Shown: positions 1 through 7,466 of the stretch, in pieces
Position numbering within the stretch: position 1 is the first letter of the stretch
How the letters are laid out: each line of letters opens with the position of its first letter
From: an uncultured Rhodocyclaceae bacterium
GTDB lineage: Bacteria > Pseudomonadota > Gammaproteobacteria > Burkholderiales > Rhodocyclaceae
DNA length: 10,346 nucleotides
NCBI GenBank assembly: GCA_937892345.1
Contig: CALAGF010000002.1
Location: 1-10,346, forward strand
Direction: 5' to 3'
The notes under the pieces: generated by a model
Databases searched by the model: none
What the model was told of the DNA's origin: nothing
The model's input: only the letters and a program-made list of their open reading frames with translations
Made by a program: the position numbers and the translations under genes

Positions 1-2
1 AA

Positions 3-1202
3 TCCCGACTCTGGATCCGGCTCTTCCTGCCTTTTGCTGCCGGCTATTTTCTTTCCTATCTCTACCGTACCGCGAATGCCGTCATCGGCCCGGTCTTGGC
101 TGGCGAACTCGAACTGAACGACAACGCGCTCGGTTTGCTGACCAGCACGTATTTTCTTGCCTTCGGTGCAGCCCAGTTACCACTCGGCATGCTGCTTGAC
201 CGCTTCGGGCCTCGCCGGGTTGAGGCTGCGCTGCTGGTTGTTGCCGCCGCGGGTGCCGCAGTGTTCGCGGTCGCCAGCAGTTTAAGTGGACTGGCGATTG
301 GCCGAGCGATGATCGGGCTGGGGGTATCCGCTTGCCTGATGGGTTCCTTCAAGGCTTTTTCGCAATGGTTTCCGGCCGAGCGGCAAGCGTCGCTGGCCGG
401 CTGGGTGATGGCCTCGGGCGGACTCGGCGCACTGGCTGCCGCCAAGCCGCTGGAGTTTGCACTCGGTTTTGCCGGCTGGCGGGAGATTGTTCTCGGCCTT
501 GCACTGATGACCTTGCTGGTCGCCGGCATTATCTGGCGTAGCGTACCGGACAAGGAAGCACCGCACACCATTGGCGGCTTCCGCGAACAACTCGACGGCC
601 TGCGCAACATTTTTGCCAGCAGCCACTTCTGGCGCTTTGCCCCGATGGGGTTCTGGCTAACCGGCGGTTTCATGGCCGTGCAGGGCTTGTGGGCTTCGCG
701 CTGGATGAGCGTGGCCGAGCATCTCGATCCGGCCCAGATCGCCGCACGCCTGACCTGGATGAGCCTGGCCATGCTCGGCGGCTTCCTGTTCATGGGCTTC
801 TTCTCTACCTGGCTCGTACACAAAGGGATTCCGCTGATCAGGCTCTACCGGCTGGCCATGGGCACCGCCTTCCTCTCCTTCGCCGTCATTTGCTGGCAAC
901 CGCAATTTGGCGGCGACTGGCTGTGGCCGCTGCTCGCCGCCTGTTTTTCGCTCTCCAATATTGCCTATTCGCTAGTCGCCCAGGCCTTTTCGCCGCATGT
1001 CTCGGGACGGGCCAATACGGCACTCAACGTCTGGATCTTTGCCGGCGCCTTCGGCCTGCAATGGGGCATGGGCGGGTTGGTGGACGCGCTGCAGGCAGCC
1101 GGCTGGGAAACCCTGCCGGCTTTCCGTGCGGCTTTCCTTGGCCTCTTAGGCTGCCAGTTTCTCGCCCTGCTCTGGCTGCTGCGTCCCGGCGACCGGCGCT
1201 GA
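3..1202 (+). CDS. MFS transporter (5'-truncated)
   Basis: This is a Major Facilitator Superfamily permease of the inner membrane; the substrate cannot be told from sequence. The frame is open from the first complete codon at 3, so the real start lies upstream of the window. A TTG at 96 would give an open frame but would remove the first membrane helix, whose visible part (FLPFAAGYFLSYLYRTANAV) is typical of MFS N-termini. About 399 residues are visible, close to a full 12-helix transporter. DRFGPRR at visible residues 66-72 fits the MFS motif A loop between helices 2 and 3. A GRAMIGLG segment follows in helix 4, and a central charged loop (VPDKE) separates the two halves. It ends with TGA at 1200-1202, inside the 3' end of the convergent minus-strand gene. 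MFS membership is clear; the specific function is unknown. Confidence 0.9.
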   Translation, partial: SRLWIRLFLPFAAGYFLSYLYRTANAVIGPVLAGELELNDNALGLLTSTYFLAFGAAQLPLGMLLDRFGPRRVEAALLVVAAAGAAVFAVASSLSGLAIGRAMIGLGVSACLMGSFKAFSQWFPAERQASLAGWVMASGGLGALAAAKPLEFALGFAGWREIVLGLALMTLLVAGIIWRSVPDKEAPHTIGGFREQLDGLRNIFASSHFWRFAPMGFWLTGGFMAVQGLWASRWMSVAEHLDPAQIAARLTWMSLAMLGGFLFMGFFSTWLVHKGIPLIRLYRLAMGTAFLSFAVICWQPQFGGDWLWPLLAACFSLSNIAYSLVAQAFSPHVSGRANTALNVWIFAGAFGLQWGMGGLVDALQAAGWETLPAFRAAFLGLLGCQFLALLWLLRPGDRR

Positions 1203-2138
1203 TACCGCCAGATCAAGCTGCTGCAATGTCCCGGCCGTGCCGTTCTCCATCAGGTAGACGCCGGCCGACCTGATCTGGCCGAGCAAGTCGTTATCCGCGT
1301 TTTTCACTGAAAACGGCGCGTCAACCGCAGTCAGATACAAGGCGCCAACGCCGGCGCCGGCTAATGTGGCATAACGCTCGCCATGCCACAGGCTGAGCTG
1401 GCTGAAGGCGCTGTCGGCCTCATCAAGCCAGCCATTGCCATCCTCATCAAAGGCCGCCAGATCGGCAAAGCCATCACCGCTGCGGGCGCCGAACAACTCG
1501 CTGCCATCGTCGGCACGACCATTCCCGTTGCGATCAAATACCAGAAAGCAGCTGTTCGCCCCAAGTCCGGGCAAGGACTCGGCTTGACCATCGCAGTCCA
1601 GATCGAAATCGAAGCGTGCGTCGCTCAACTCGCAGGCAGCACCGTCAAAATTGAGCACCAACGGATCGTGCAGTACCACATTGCCGGCCTCTTCCAGCAC
1701 GGTATCGCTGCGATAGTCCCGCTGCATGGCGAGCCGCGTGGCAAAGCCGATTTCCCGCCCGTCGGCAGTCCGGACCTTGCCGGCGGCACACACCGTACTC
1801 GACTCGCTTTCACACCGGGTTTCGCTGATCCGGAGATGCCAGAACATTTCCTGTTGCGGCGGCGCTTCAGCGGGTAGCGCATCGCTGGTCTTCGGCAACG
1901 GAGCGGCAGATTTTTCCCGGCAGCTTTGTCCATCCATTGCCGCCAGAATCGCGGCAATCAAGGACTGCAACAAGCGTTGTACGCGTTCCTGCAGCGGGGT
2001 TTCTCCGGCCGCTGCCGGTGCACTGGCAAAGTCTTGAAACACCTGCCGGAAGCCGATCTCGGACTCGCTCTCAAGTTCGTAGCTGCGGCTGGATTCATGG
2101 CTTGCGGTCAGGTTGACCGTAGACGCTTCGATTCTCAT
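1146..2138 (-). CDS. EF-hand-like calcium-site protein, function unknown
   Basis: This is a 330-residue protein of unknown role. I chose the ATG at 2138 because AGGAG sits 6 nt upstream; an upstream in-frame start at 2177 has no such support. The N-terminal third (about 1-100) is polar, with an amphipathic helix near 48-70, and shows no signal peptide or membrane segment. The middle holds three Asp/Asn-rich loops resembling EF-hand or dockerin-type calcium loops: DFDLDCDG (177-184), DRNGNGRADDGSE (202-214) and DEDGNGWLDEAD (231-242). The spacing and the DGSELFG element are typical of Ca-binding segments in RTX/VCBS-type surface proteins, but there is no GGxGxDxxx nonapeptide array. Calcium binding is inferred. 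It lies 51 bp downstream of priA on the same strand, so cotranscription is possible. Its last 57 bp overlap the MFS gene tail to tail. Confidence 0.85.
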   Translation of the reverse strand: MRIEASTVNLTASHESSRSYELESESEIGFRQVFQDFASAPAAAGETPLQERVQRLLQSLIAAILAAMDGQSCREKSAAPLPKTSDALPAEAPPQQEMFWHLRISETRCESESSTVCAAGKVRTADGREIGFATRLAMQRDYRSDTVLEEAGNVVLHDPLVLNFDGAACELSDARFDFDLDCDGQAESLPGLGANSCFLVFDRNGNGRADDGSELFGARSGDGFADLAAFDEDGNGWLDEADSAFSQLSLWHGERYATLAGAGVGALYLTAVDAPFSVKNADNDLLGQIRSAGVYLMENGTAGTLQQLDLAVSAPVAGTQQPEQGEKLAA

Positions 2139-2143
2139 GATGC

Positions 2144-2179
2144 ACTCCTTGCAGTCTTGGGAAACACTGCTCTGCAAGG
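2144..2179 (-). promoter_or_regulatory. Possible RBS-sequestering hairpin before the EF-hand-like gene
   Basis: In the 51-bp gap after priA, the minus strand carries CCTTGCAG and, 17 nt later, CTGCAAGG, a perfect 8-bp inverted repeat (2172-2179 and 2147-2154). The second arm ends inside the AAGGAGT ribosome-binding site of the downstream gene. If the hairpin forms in mRNA it would partly hide the Shine-Dalgarno. The pairing is seen directly; the regulatory role is inference. Confidence 0.35.
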
Positions 2180-2189
2180 GGCGTGCCGG

Positions 2190-4172
2190 TCAGCATTCGA
2201 GCGGATCAACCTCGATATGCCAACGCAACTTCGAAGGCGCCTTGATTTGCTCGATGGCTTCCCGCCAGCGGGGCAAAAAGGCTTGCAATGCCGGCCTGGC
2301 GTAGGATTCAACCAGCAATTGACCGCGCTCCAGATTGGCCAGACGCGCCATTTTCATCGGAATCGGATCGTAGACCATCACCTGATCATGGCTGGCGAGC
2401 ATCGGCAACTCGGTGGCGCGGGACAAAAAGGCAATGGCCGCCGCCATTTCCGGCGCCTCGGCACGCAGCACGGCCTGGAAGGCATACGGCGGAAAACCCG
2501 CCTGCTCGCGCTCCTTGAGCTGACTGGCAGCGAATCCCTCGAAATCGTGGGCTTTCAGCGCGGCAAACAAGGGGTGATCAGGATACTGCGTCTGGATCAG
2601 CACCTCACCCTTCAACTCGGCACGACCCGCCCGACCCGCCACCTGCATCAATTGTGCGAACAGCCGTTCAGGCGCGCGCCAGTCAGCGGCAAACAGGGCC
2701 GCATCAGCGCCCAGCGCGCCAACCAGCGTCAATTTGGGAAAATCGTGGCCCTTGGCCAGCATCTGCGTACCGACCAGAATATCCGCCTCGCCGGCATGAA
2801 TCCGGGTCAGCACGGCCTCCCATTGCTTGCGGCTTTTCACCGAATCGCGATCGACACGCAGGATGCGCGCCTCGGGAAATTCGCCCTGCAACCATGCCTC
2901 AACCCGCTGAGTCCCCCGTCCAAAGGGATGAATATCCTGATTGCCACAGGTCGGGCAAGCTCTCGGGATGCCATTTTCGAAACCGCAGTGATGGCAGCGC
3001 AGGCGGCGATCGGCAAGGTGCAGGACCAGATTGGCTGCGCAACGCTTGCATCCGGAAACCCAGCCGCAAGCCGGGCAGGCCAGTACCGGTGCATAGCCGC
3101 GACGGTTCAGAAAAACCAGACTTTGTTCACCCCGCACCAAGCGTTCGCGGATCGCCTCCACCAGCGGAGGACTGATTCCCTCGCGCATGGCCATTTTGCG
3201 TGTATCGAGCACCCTGACCGCCGGTAGCCTGGCTTCCGGATTGGCGCGCTCACGCAAGGTCTGCATGCCATAACGTCCACCCTGAGCGTTGGCCCAGGTT
3301 TCCAGCGAAGGCGTGGCTGAGCCGAGCAGAATGGGAATTGCCGCCTGCCGCGCCCGCACCACGGCCACATCGCGCGCCGAGTAGCGCATGCCGTCCTGCT
3401 GCTTGAACGAGGCATCATGCTCCTCGTCGACAATGATCATCCCCAGCCGCGGCAAGGGCGTAAATACGGCAAGCCGCGTCCCGAGCACGATGTCGGCTTC
3501 ACCGTTGAATGCCGAGCGCCAGTTGCGTTCGCGGGCGGCCTCGGCCAGCTCGCTGTGCAAAGCCACCACGGTACGCTCAGGGAAACGTCCGCGCACCCGC
3601 GCTTCCAGTTGCGGCGTCAGATTGATTTCGGGCACCAGCAACAACACCTGCGCGCCCAGCGCCAGCACTCGTTCGACCAATTGCAGATAGACCTCGGTCT
3701 TGCCGCTACCCGTGATACCGAACAGCAATTGTGCCGAATATCCCCCGTCGACCGTAACCGCCTCAATCGCCCGCACCTGCTCCGCAGTCAGCGCGGGCGG
3801 CAGGGGGCCGGGTTTTGCTTTCTGCACTCGCCCTGCCCGCCTCGCCGGCGGGTCAAGTCGACGGACGCCGGCTGGCAATGCCTGATGCACCACCTCACCG
3901 AAAGGCGCTTGATAGTAGGTACTGGCGAATTCACACAGTGCAAAAAAATCAGCCGGCAGCGGCGGCAGGTCACGCAGAATTTCACCCGCTGGCTTGAGCT
4001 GGGCATCTGGCCATTCCCCCTGCTCGGCCACACCGGCGATGACACCGATTTTTTCGCCACGCCCGAATGGCACCCGCACGCGCAGTCCCACATCTGCGGT
4101 CGACGCCACGTCAACCCGATATTCAAACAGGCGATGTAGCGGCAGATCGAGTGCAACACGGAGTACGGGCAT
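2190..4172 (-). CDS. priA: Primosomal protein N' (replication restart helicase PriA)
   Basis: PriA is a 3'-to-5' superfamily 2 DNA helicase that recognises stalled or repaired forks in the cytoplasm and reloads the replisome through PriB/DnaT and DnaC-DnaB or equivalents. The 660-residue product has the family layout. The N-terminal 3'-end-binding domain spans about 1-105. Walker A is GITGSGKT at 152-159 and the DEEHD Walker B box is at 249-253. GSATPS (motif III) is at 284-289. A zinc-binding insert follows, with eight cysteines at 366, 369, 375, 378, 393, 396, 406 and 409, all present. GTQMLAKGHDF is at 468-478 and the QVAGRAGRA motif VI is near 510-518. It is shorter than the 732-residue E. 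coli protein, but no motif is missing. The ATG at 4172 has only a weak Shine-Dalgarno (CGGA). It lies downstream of hemE, separated by a terminator and a DnaA-box-like cluster. Confidence 0.98.
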   Translation of the reverse strand: MPVLRVALDLPLHRLFEYRVDVASTADVGLRVRVPFGRGEKIGVIAGVAEQGEWPDAQLKPAGEILRDLPPLPADFFALCEFASTYYQAPFGEVVHQALPAGVRRLDPPARRAGRVQKAKPGPLPPALTAEQVRAIEAVTVDGGYSAQLLFGITGSGKTEVYLQLVERVLALGAQVLLLVPEINLTPQLEARVRGRFPERTVVALHSELAEAARERNWRSAFNGEADIVLGTRLAVFTPLPRLGMIIVDEEHDASFKQQDGMRYSARDVAVVRARQAAIPILLGSATPSLETWANAQGGRYGMQTLRERANPEARLPAVRVLDTRKMAMREGISPPLVEAIRERLVRGEQSLVFLNRRGYAPVLACPACGWVSGCKRCAANLVLHLADRRLRCHHCGFENGIPRACPTCGNQDIHPFGRGTQRVEAWLQGEFPEARILRVDRDSVKSRKQWEAVLTRIHAGEADILVGTQMLAKGHDFPKLTLVGALGADAALFAADWRAPERLFAQLMQVAGRAGRAELKGEVLIQTQYPDHPLFAALKAHDFEGFAASQLKEREQAGFPPYAFQAVLRAEAPEMAAAIAFLSRATELPMLASHDQVMVYDPIPMKMARLANLERGQLLVESYARPALQAFLPRWREAIEQIKAPSKLRWHIEVDPLEC

Positions 4173-4237
4173 GAATCATCCGGTGGATTCCACAGCCGGT
4201 CAGGCTGCCGATGGCGCACTTGCGTGCCCGGCGGTAC

Positions 4238-4272
4238 TTGTCCACAAAAGCTGTGGATAACTTTGTGGATTG
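4238..4272. promoter_or_regulatory. Cluster of three DnaA-box-like 9-mers upstream of priA
   Basis: The + strand carries TGTGGATAA at 4252-4260, the exact complement of the consensus DnaA box TTATCCACA. It is flanked by TTGTCCACA at 4238-4246 (one mismatch, opposite orientation) and TGTGGATTG at 4264-4272 (two mismatches, same orientation, 12 bp on). The first two also form an inverted repeat with a 5-nt loop. They lie 66 bp and more upstream of the priA start, beside AT-rich DNA. DnaA binding could regulate priA, titrate DnaA, or mark proximity to an origin. The motif match is seen; the function is inferred. Confidence 0.55.
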
Positions 4273-4417
4273 CCTTAGTAAAGAATTGCTAAGTCACCGT
4301 ACCGTAAGGATTTTGTCGGTTTGCTGAAATATTGTGCAAACGAACAATTGCTTAATATTCATGCACTTAAGCAAATCCGAACAAGTCAAGCACCTGTGCA
4401 GAATTTTTTCTATCCGA
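4273..4417. other. AT-rich intergenic DNA between priA and the hemE terminator
   Basis: By eye count about 38% G+C over 4261-4420, clearly below the neighbouring coding DNA. No credible ORF was found. It holds several short inverted repeats: TTGCTTAA/TTAAGCAA at 4348-4355 and 4367-4374, and CTTAG/CTAAG at 4274-4278 and 4289-4293. There is also a tandem ACCGT pair at 4296-4305. The priA promoter should lie here, but I could not pick a convincing -35/-10 pair. Confidence 0.5.
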
Positions 4418-4448
4418 AAAGGCTTGACTGTGCATAAGTCAAGCCTTT
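4418..4448 (-). terminator. Intrinsic terminator after hemE
   Basis: A perfect 12-bp inverted repeat (AAAGGCTTGACT and AGTCAAGCCTTT) with a 7-nt loop starts 16 bp beyond the hemE stop. On the minus strand the stem is followed by a short TTTT run, as expected for a Rho-independent terminator of hemE. The U-tract is short, so some readthrough into priA is possible. The near-symmetric A/T flanks would allow partial bidirectional use. Confidence 0.75.
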
Positions 4449-4464
4449 GCCGAGACAAAAGTGC

Positions 4465-5532
4465 TTACTTTCGTAATAGCCGGCTGTGGCTATGGACGGT
4501 ATCAACCAGAACCGACACATTTTCCGGCGGCGTGTATTGCGAAATCCCGTGGCCGAGATTGAATACATGGCCGGTGTTGCCGGTACCGAAGCTATCGAGC
4601 ACTTTTTTCGCTTCGCTGGCGATGGTCTCCTGCGAGCCGAACAGCACGTTCGGATCGATATTGCCTTGCAGGGTCACCTTGTCGCCCACCCGGCGACGGG
4701 CTTCGCCGATGTCGATGGTCCAGTCCAGGCCCACGGCATCGCAGCCGATGGCTGCGATCTTCTCCAGCCACAGCCCGCCATTCTTGGTGAACACAATGCT
4801 GGGAATACGCTGTCCGTCCTTTTCCTTCTTCAGGCCGGCCACAATGCGCTGCATGTAAGCCAGCGAGAATTCCTGATACGCCGCCGCCGACAGCGAACCG
4901 CCCCAGGTATCGAAAATCATCACCGCCTGCGCACCGGAATCGATTTGTGCATTCAGATAGCTGATCACCGAATCTGCGGTCACCGACAAAATCTTGTGCA
5001 ACAAATCCGGGCGGCTGTACATCATCCCCTTGATGTGACGGAAATCCGACGAGCCCTGCCCCTCAATCATGTAACAGGCCAAGGTGTAGGGACTGCCGGA
5101 GAAACCAATCAGCGGCACCGAGTTGTCCAGCGCACGACGGATTTCAGACACCGCATCCATCACATAACCGAGATGCTCGTAAGGATCAGGCGCGGTCAGG
5201 TTGTTGATCGCCCATTCCTCGCGCAGCGGCCGCTCGAACTTCGGCCCCTCGCCCTCGGCGAAATACAGGCCCAGCCCCATCGCATCCGGCACCGTCAGAA
5301 TGTCGGAGAACAAAATGGCCGCATCCAGATCGTAACGGGCCAGCGGCTGCAAGGTCACCTCGCAGGCCATGCTGGGCGACTTGCACAAATTGAGGAAATT
5401 GCCGGCACGCTTGCGGGTCTCGCAATACTCCGGCAAATAACGCCCGGCCTGACGCATCAGCCAGAGCGGGGTGTAATCGGTAGGTTCCTTCAGCAGCGCA
5501 CGCAGGAAGGTATCGTTTTTGGGTCGGCTCAC
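4465..5532 (-). CDS. hemE: Uroporphyrinogen decarboxylase (HemE)
   Basis: HemE is a cytoplasmic homodimer that removes four acetate carboxyls from uroporphyrinogen III to give coproporphyrinogen III in haem biosynthesis. With the GTG start at 5532 the product has 355 residues (E. coli HemE has 354). This start has GGAG 6 nt upstream; the TTG two codons earlier would abut that GGAG. Family signatures are intact: PLWLMRQAGRYLPEY near 22-36, FSDILTVPDAMG near 75-86 with the catalytic-position Asp at 77, GFSGSPYTLACYMIEG in the middle, FDTWGG, and NLGHGI near the C-terminus. The gene has a candidate promoter of its own just upstream and a strong hairpin terminator just downstream, so it may be transcribed as a single unit even though same-strand genes flank it. 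Confidence 0.98.
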   Translation of the reverse strand: MSRPKNDTFLRALLKEPTDYTPLWLMRQAGRYLPEYCETRKRAGNFLNLCKSPSMACEVTLQPLARYDLDAAILFSDILTVPDAMGLGLYFAEGEGPKFERPLREEWAINNLTAPDPYEHLGYVMDAVSEIRRALDNSVPLIGFSGSPYTLACYMIEGQGSSDFRHIKGMMYSRPDLLHKILSVTADSVISYLNAQIDSGAQAVMIFDTWGGSLSAAAYQEFSLAYMQRIVAGLKKEKDGQRIPSIVFTKNGGLWLEKIAAIGCDAVGLDWTIDIGEARRRVGDKVTLQGNIDPNVLFGSQETIASEAKKVLDSFGTGNTGHVFNLGHGISQYTPPENVSVLVDTVHSHSRLLRK

Positions 5533-5563
5533 GGTCAACTCCGCCAGAAATCGGAAAACCGCG

Positions 5564-5592
5564 ATTATCCGCCTTTACGCCGGCAAGGTCAC
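5564..5592 (-). promoter_or_regulatory. Candidate sigma-70 promoter of hemE
   Basis: On the minus strand, GTGACC (5592-5587, 4 of 6 matches to TTGACA) and GATAAT (5569-5564, 5 of 6 matches to TATAAT) are separated by 17 bp. They sit in the 70-bp gap between the upstream membrane-protein gene and hemE. Transcription would begin near 5557, leaving a leader of about 25 nt that contains the GGAG ribosome-binding site. Matches were judged by eye. Confidence 0.45.
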
Positions 5593-5602
5593 TTGCGCTG
5601 GA

Positions 5603-6157
5603 TCAGGAAAGCTTGAATGCCGAGATAATGCCTTGCGCGCAACGCACCCCCAACCAGATCAACAGCCCCAACATCACGATACTGATGCCGACGCCAATCA
5701 ACAGCAGGCTCAGATTCGCGCCAATCCCGGACAGCAAAACCCCGTTGGCAATCGAAACACCTACATAAATGCCGTAGTAGCGCGCCGCCTGATGCAAATG
5801 CGCCCGAACCCCAGTCAGCGGATGGGCTTTGTTGATGAAGTAAAAAATCGCCAAGGGCAACAAGGTCAACAAACAGACCTGCCAGCCAAAAACGTAGAAC
5901 TGATAAAACTCAAGCAACTGGGCGGTAAAACTGTCCAGCAACACCAGGATATAGCCCGCAGATGCCATCCAGCGTAGTTTATCGGTGCCGTATTCGCTAA
6001 TTGCCGCGCCAGGTGCCTCCACCACTGCCACGACGGCAGCCCCTTCATCTGTTGGCATCACCTGCGTCGGCGGTTTTTTCAAGATGCGGTACAGCCCATA
6101 AATCACAGCTGCAGGGATCAGAAGCCCGATCCAATTGAAAATTGAAAAACTGCCCAT
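5603..6157 (-). CDS. Small multi-pass membrane protein, function unknown
   Basis: I do not recognise this family. The 184-residue product looks like an inner-membrane protein. There is a hydrophobic segment at about 7-25, followed by a basic KK and a polar Ala/Val-rich loop (29-60). Further hydrophobic segments lie at about 64-84, 90-108, 127-145 and 148-172, so four or five transmembrane helices. Two adjacent ATGs occur at 6160 and 6157. GGGGAG lies 3 nt from the first and 6 nt from the second, which favours the second. It begins 34 bp after the ankyrin-repeat gene on the same strand, which suggests cotranscription. hemE follows 70 bp later but has its own candidate promoter. No catalytic motif is visible. 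Confidence 0.75.
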   Translation of the reverse strand: MGSFSIFNWIGLLIPAAVIYGLYRILKKPPTQVMPTDEGAAVVAVVEAPGAAISEYGTDKLRWMASAGYILVLLDSFTAQLLEFYQFYVFGWQVCLLTLLPLAIFYFINKAHPLTGVRAHLHQAARYYGIYVGVSIANGVLLSGIGANLSLLLIGVGISIVMLGLLIWLGVRCAQGIISAFKLS

Positions 6158-6191
6158 CATTCACTCCCCTTCAAATTGTTTAAAGCCATGC

Positions 6192-7292
6192 TTACTTGGC
6201 GCCCGCCGCGCGGAGCATTTCAGCCACTGCCTGATGGCCAGCCGCCTCCGCAAGACCCAAAGGACGCACACCGCTGCTCGGCGTATTCAGGTCCACACCC
6301 CCGGCCGTCACGAATAAATTGACAGCCAATTGATCCCCCCGTTTGACCGCCGCCACAAATTGATCCTGACTGAAATATTGCAAACCCATCGCATGCAGTT
6401 CCTTGCGCGCCGTGATTGCAGCACCAGTGCTATCGACAGGCTTAACCAATGCAGGCGTTGACGCCGGAGGCGAGGCAACAGGTGCGGGAACCGGAACAGG
6501 GGCAGCATTCGCGGCATACCGGGGCTGCAATGCTTGCTGCATGGCGCGTAATTCGGGTGGAATGTTCTGCGGAACACCAACCGCAGGCATCGGCGCAACG
6601 GCAACCGGCGCGGTTGCCGCCGACAACGCAACCCCAGGGGCATTCGGCCTGACCAAGGTATCTGCGACGACGACGCGCCCTTCAAGATTTCGCGGATGCA
6701 ATTGAACCAAACGGAAAGGTACCGACTGCTTACCCAGTCCTTCCTCGATCCGGCCAAAAATCTTGTTCACAAAACTGCTGGTATCGCCAATGCCCACGGC
6801 ACTTGCCATCGCCCGCCCCAGCATGGCCGCCAGCACGTTCGGATTGGGGTTACCAGCACCAGACTGTGCGGCATGCGCTGCAAAATAATTCAGCCGGTAA
6901 CCCCCGGCATAAGGAAATAAACAAGCGCGGTGATACGTGCCTTCACCATAACCCGCCATCGAGGTATCCAGCCCCTCCAGCGAGAATACCTCGCCTTGGC
7001 AGGTCGCCTTCTGACCCCCACCCGGAGTGCGCTCTGTCTTGATCTGCTCTGGATAGGCCGGCAGTGACGCTGGCGGCAAGCCATGCTGAACCCGGGCATT
7101 ACGGGCGTAAAGGCGCATGGCATCCAGCGCGATCTGCTCGACGGCGGAGGTATCAAGATTGGGGTCTGGCAAATCGTAGACCGCAAGAAACATTTTTTCA
7201 CGGGTGGTCGAACCGCCCAAATCGCCCAGAAAACTCTGCGCCTGCACGACGCTGCTTGCTGCCAGCAACACCAAGCCCCATTTCCCTTTCAT
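6192..7292 (-). CDS. Exported ankyrin-repeat protein
   Basis: This 366-residue protein has an N-terminal signal peptide: Lys residues, then a hydrophobic stretch, with likely cleavage after VQA at residue 18. It probably acts in the periplasm or at the outer surface. The N-terminal domain (about 20-215) is unrecognised and has two cysteines (98 and 124) that could form a disulfide. A long Ala/Pro/Val-rich linker follows (about 216-285). The C-terminal 60 residues resemble two ankyrin repeats (a VAAVKRGDQLAVNLFVTAGG helix pair, then RPLGLAEAAGHQAVAEMLRA), a fold used for protein-protein contacts. The ATG at 7292 has only a weak ribosome-binding site, but the signal peptide immediately after it supports the start. 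A membrane-protein gene follows 34 bp downstream on the same strand. The partner and biological role are unknown. Confidence 0.8.
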   Translation of the reverse strand: MKGKWGLVLLAASSVVQAQSFLGDLGGSTTREKMFLAVYDLPDPNLDTSAVEQIALDAMRLYARNARVQHGLPPASLPAYPEQIKTERTPGGGQKATCQGEVFSLEGLDTSMAGYGEGTYHRACLFPYAGGYRLNYFAAHAAQSGAGNPNPNVLAAMLGRAMASAVGIGDTSSFVNKIFGRIEEGLGKQSVPFRLVQLHPRNLEGRVVVADTLVRPNAPGVALSAATAPVAVAPMPAVGVPQNIPPELRAMQQALQPRYAANAAPVPVPAPVASPPASTPALVKPVDSTGAAITARKELHAMGLQYFSQDQFVAAVKRGDQLAVNLFVTAGGVDLNTPSSGVRPLGLAEAAGHQAVAEMLRAAGAK

Positions 7293-7466
7293 GATTGCGC
7301 ACCCATGTCATAACAAAAGCCCATGAGGATATGTCATTGTCGCCAACGATGAAAGCGTGAAGAATGCGTCTGTTCAAGTGTGCACGGAACATCGCCAGGC
7401 GGCCTGCTCAAGGTATTCACGGCATTCGCCACCCCTTCACCCAGACCAACAAATATCGCTAAACAT

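Noticed and set aside
96..98. TTG at 96 as the start of the MFS gene
   Set aside because: The frame is open to the window edge and upstream codons encode a typical first MFS helix, so the gene is truncated rather than starting here.
1926..3227. 433-codon open frame on the + strand antisense to priA
   Set aside because: It lies opposite the intact, motif-rich priA frame, spans its 3' end and the next gene's start, and its product is Arg/Gln/His-rich with no recognisable domain. It is a GC-bias shadow.
3417..4139. 240-codon + strand frame antisense to the 5' half of priA
   Set aside because: Same reasoning: opposite conserved helicase motifs, low-complexity basic product, no ribosome-binding site support.
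4437..4442. TTGACT on the minus strand as a priA -35 element
   Set aside because: It lies within the hemE terminator stem and no acceptable -10 follows at 16-18 bp.
4486..5616. 376-codon open frame on the + strand antisense to hemE
   Set aside because: It mirrors hemE almost end to end and encodes an Arg/His/Gln-rich product without domain features. It is a shadow frame.
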